From assembly GCA_963677785.2 (NCBI GenBank), contig CAXXDH010000003.1:4030001-4094000 (forward strand): DNA of 64,000 bases, written 5' to 3'. The stretch comes from G963665495 sp963677785. Its GTDB lineage: Bacteria; Desulfobacterota; Desulfovibrionia; Desulfovibrionales; Desulfovibrionaceae. A model generated the notes under the pieces. It made no database searches. It was not told the origin of the DNA and saw nothing but the letters and a program-made list of their open reading frames with translations. Position 1 is the first letter of the stretch. Each line of letters opens with the position of its first letter. Both the position numbers and the translations under genes were made by a program. Positions 61,916 through 64,000 of this stretch are shown piece after piece.

Positions 61916-62127
61916 TCTGGCCAAGGACTGACCAGGGCGGGTTTCTTAAATGATTTCATAGTGAGGCAGGGCAACAATTCTATCAGGCAAGGTTGGCGGG
62001 ATAATGATCTGAAGGTGTAATGGGCTAAGTTACGGGGCTTTTTTTCACAAAATACAGCATGGTGGAATTCTGGACAAGCGTAGCGGAAAGAACCGTTGGA
62101 AAATGCTCCAATAACAAGAGAAAAGGA

Positions 62128-63021
62128 ATGAATAAGCAATTGTTGAAGCGCCTGGAAGATTTGGTCTCCGCCATTACCCGCGGAGAGTACTCCAAGTGTC
62201 GGGATATGGAACGCATGGCGTGCGGAACAGACTGCTCGCAAGACGAAGCCAGATTTTTGGAATCTCTGGGTCTCATGTCGGTAAAGCTGGAAGCAAGAGA
62301 GTACGCCATCGAACAACATCTTGAGGAGTTGGAGGCCAGGAACGCGGAATTGCTGAAGGAAAAGAAAAAAAATTCTTTTTTTTCCATGGTGTTCGTCAGT
62401 CTTTTCCTGGCCATCAGCCTTTATGTTTTCCTGGTGATTTTAGCTAGAAATCTGGATTGGCAGGTGCATGACTCAGCCAGGATCGTGGAAGCCATTTTCC
62501 TTTCAGTGACCCTTCTCATTATAAAAAAGAGTGGACTCTCTTTTGCCGACTTGGGGGTGACTTTCTCCGGTGGGGTTCAGTCCGTACGGTTCATGCTGCC
62601 GGGTACGCTTACCGCCATCTTCGCAATGGTGGTCCTCAAAGGCATGCTTATTCTTCTGGAGTTCTGCGGACCGAATGAGCCATTGGTCGTCATGGACAAT
62701 TTCGATCTGCTGTTTGTTCTATATTTGCCTGTGGCTTTTTTTCAGGAATTCATGGCCAGGGGCGTGATTCAAACTGCTTTTGAATCCGTACTGTCCGGCG
62801 CAAACGCCAGATTCTGGGCGATAATGACCTCTTCAGCCCTATTTGGGCTGGTGCATATCCAGCTTTCAGTGGGGGTGGCCTTTGCATCTTTTGTATGCAG
62901 CTTGTATTGGGGGTATTTGTACACAAAGAAAAGGAGCCTGGCGGGAGTGGGGCTGTCCCATTTTTTGATTGGGGACATGGCCTATGTGCTGGGTTTTTGG
63001 GACTATCTGTATATAATTTAA
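62128..63021 (+). CDS. CPBP (Abi) family intramembrane metalloprotease-like protein
   Basis: 297 residues from ATG 62128. Residues about 10-100 form a soluble N-terminal part ending in a coiled coil (EARNAELLKEKKKNS); about eight membrane spans follow. The Abi signature reads FFQEFMARGVIQ, with Glu-Phe in place of the usual Glu-Glu but the Arg kept; FGLVHIQLSVG and SHFLIGD give the two later histidine motifs. CPBP proteins process prenylated or other membrane proteins, or act in bacteriocin immunity. The missing second Glu makes catalysis uncertain. It precedes plsC by ten bases. Confidence 0.78.
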   Translation: MNKQLLKRLEDLVSAITRGEYSKCRDMERMACGTDCSQDEARFLESLGLMSVKLEAREYAIEQHLEELEARNAELLKEKKKNSFFSMVFVSLFLAISLYVFLVILARNLDWQVHDSARIVEAIFLSVTLLIIKKSGLSFADLGVTFSGGVQSVRFMLPGTLTAIFAMVVLKGMLILLEFCGPNEPLVVMDNFDLLFVLYLPVAFFQEFMARGVIQTAFESVLSGANARFWAIMTSSALFGLVHIQLSVGVAFASFVCSLYWGYLYTKKRSLAGVGLSHFLIGDMAYVLGFWDYLYII

Positions 63022-63031
63022 ACTATAATCA

Positions 63032-63787
63032 GTGGCTGAGGTTTTTTTGCGTTTGAAAAACTGGGTAATAAGCATCCCCATCTGGTTTTCAACCTTATTG
63101 TTTACCGTCCTCCTGTACGTGGCCATGCTGGTGGCAGTCCTGTTTACGTTTTTTTTTGATAAAAAACGCAGGATACCGCACTGGCTATGTTTCTGGTGGT
63201 CGGATGCGTTGATCGCCTTGAATCCGTACTGGCGGGTGAATGTGACGGGACTTGAGAATATCGCCAGAGGCCGGACCTATGTGATCGTAGCCAACCATCA
63301 GTCCATGGCGGATATTGCTTTGCTGTTCCAGACCAGGATGCAGTTCAAATGGGTCGCCAAGGAGTCGCTTTTTCGCGTCCCGATTCTTGGCTGGTGCATG
63401 TCCCTGGTGCGGCATGTCCGGCTTGCACGGAACAACCTTTCCAGCATTCGCCACGCATACAAGCAAGCTGAAACATGGGTCGACAAAGGTATTTCAGTTA
63501 TGTTCTTTCCAGAGGGAACGCGTACGCATACCGGCGCCATGGGCAAGTTTCGTAACGGTGCTTTCAAGCTGGCGTGCGAAAAACAAATTCCGATTTTACC
63601 CATTGCCATTGACGGAACCTTTACGGTTATGCCCAGAGGCGGATTGTCGTTCAATCCGGCAGCCGCGATTACCATGACTGTTCTACCGGTCATGGAGCCT
63701 GAATATTACGCTGCAACAGGAATCAACAAGTTCAAGCAGGCAGCCTGGGAAAGGATCAACAATACTTTGGTGGAAAGTAATCTTTAA
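63032..63787 (+). CDS. 1-acyl-sn-glycerol-3-phosphate acyltransferase (PlsC family)
   Basis: 251 residues from a GTG start, no clear ribosome site. An N-terminal membrane segment (STLLFTVLLYVAMLVAVLFT) precedes the acyltransferase domain with motif I VANHQSMADIALLF (NHX4D), motif II KESLFRVPILGWCMSLVRHV and motif III VMFFPEGTRTHTG. It probably transfers an acyl chain to lysophosphatidate or a lysophospholipid. It is coupled to the CPBP gene by a ten-base gap; the pairing with an intramembrane protease is notable. Confidence 0.88.
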   Translation: MAEVFLRLKNWVISIPIWFSTLLFTVLLYVAMLVAVLFTFFFDKKRRIPHWLCFWWSDALIALNPYWRVNVTGLENIARGRTYVIVANHQSMADIALLFQTRMQFKWVAKESLFRVPILGWCMSLVRHVRLARNNLSSIRHAYKQAETWVDKGISVMFFPEGTRTHTGAMGKFRNGAFKLACEKQIPILPIAIDGTFTVMPRGGLSFNPAAAITMTVLPVMEPEYYAATGINKFKQAAWERINNTLVESNL

Positions 63788-63879
63788 TTCACATCCTGCC
63801 TTTGCTATTTTTCAGTGCTCAGTTCGTTGTTCCCACCTGACAAATTAGTTTGATACTATATAATGCATAGCTTTAAATA

Positions 63880-63914
63880 CAGAGGAGCAGACAAAAAATC
63901 TGCCTGCTCCTCTG
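63880..63914 (+). terminator. Strong stem-loop after plsC
   Basis: CAGAGGAGCAG / CTGCTCCTCTG (11 bp) around a 13-base loop; an alternative inner pairing GCAGA / TCTGC is possible. No T-run follows, so it may be a 3' stabilising structure or a terminator for either strand. Confidence 0.5.
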
Positions 63915-64000
63915 CGCGTAATGGGATGGTGGTATTATCGTTTCATGACGCGAATGAAGATGAATTATCTCAATAGGGATAAACTATAGGTTAACGGTAT

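Noticed and set aside
1..64000. CRISPR array or large tandem repeat
   Set aside because: I saw no regularly spaced repeat family of suitable unit length anywhere in the window.

Overview
The window looks like chromosomal DNA of a sulfate-reducing Desulfovibrionales-type deltaproteobacterium. This is inferred from gene content (an octaheme cytochrome with HEAT/TPR repeats, an FmdE-family protein, an HdrB-like Fe-S protein, the DUF4212/VC_2705-type symporter, a Maf-type motility glycosylation gene, anaerobic-style cobalamin genes) and a mid-50s G+C by eye. It is gene-dense, has many 1-4 base overlaps (TGATG, ATGA), and holds one tRNA and two insertion sequences.

Left part (1-18.3 kb): the end of lemA; a HAD phosphatase-mltA pair; a response-regulator/histidine-kinase hybrid; a DUF1269 protein; an octaheme cytochrome; a tightly coupled run of four prepilin-like genes whose last member carries a large lectin-like domain; an Mla-type lipid transport operon (mlaE-mlaF-mlaD-lipoprotein) behind a large M16C peptidase; and a short-chain dehydrogenase.

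Metal-uptake block (18.3-29.4 kb): an XRE regulator fused to a periplasmic-binding-protein-like sensor faces, across about 0.88 kb of AT-rich repeat-bearing DNA, a long co-oriented operon: TonB-dependent receptor, fmdE, methyltransferase, FecB/FecCD/ATPase-type ABC importer, tonB, exbB, exbD and a second methyltransferase. All parts needed to energise and run outer- and inner-membrane uptake of a metal chelate are present together.

Middle (29.6-37.4 kb): three glycosyltransferases, two of them divergent paralogues, a Maf/DUF115 protein, a cyclic-nucleotide-binding protein and a GIY-YIG protein, ending at tRNA-Pro(CGG). From 37.5 to 41.2 kb an IS630-type element (frameshifted transposase, TA target duplication) and an IS66-type element flank a YaaH/SatP-type acetate transporter. 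An O-methyltransferase-like gene and a DUF4212/symporter-DUF294-exonuclease block follow.

Right part (47.8-64 kb): cobalamin genes (cobT divergent from cobQ-cobH-cobD); a CMD-HdrB-old yellow enzyme redox operon; divergent queF/queC; a PhoR-like kinase divergent from a PiT transporter and its PhoU-like partner; and a cysteine-rich membrane protein, a CPBP membrane protein and a PlsC acyltransferase.

The best candidates for undescribed biology are the four-pseudopilin/lectin operon, the TonB-FmdE-methyltransferase uptake operon with its repeat-bearing control region, the CMD-HdrB-OYE operon, and an apparent excess of the palindrome CGTACG across the window.
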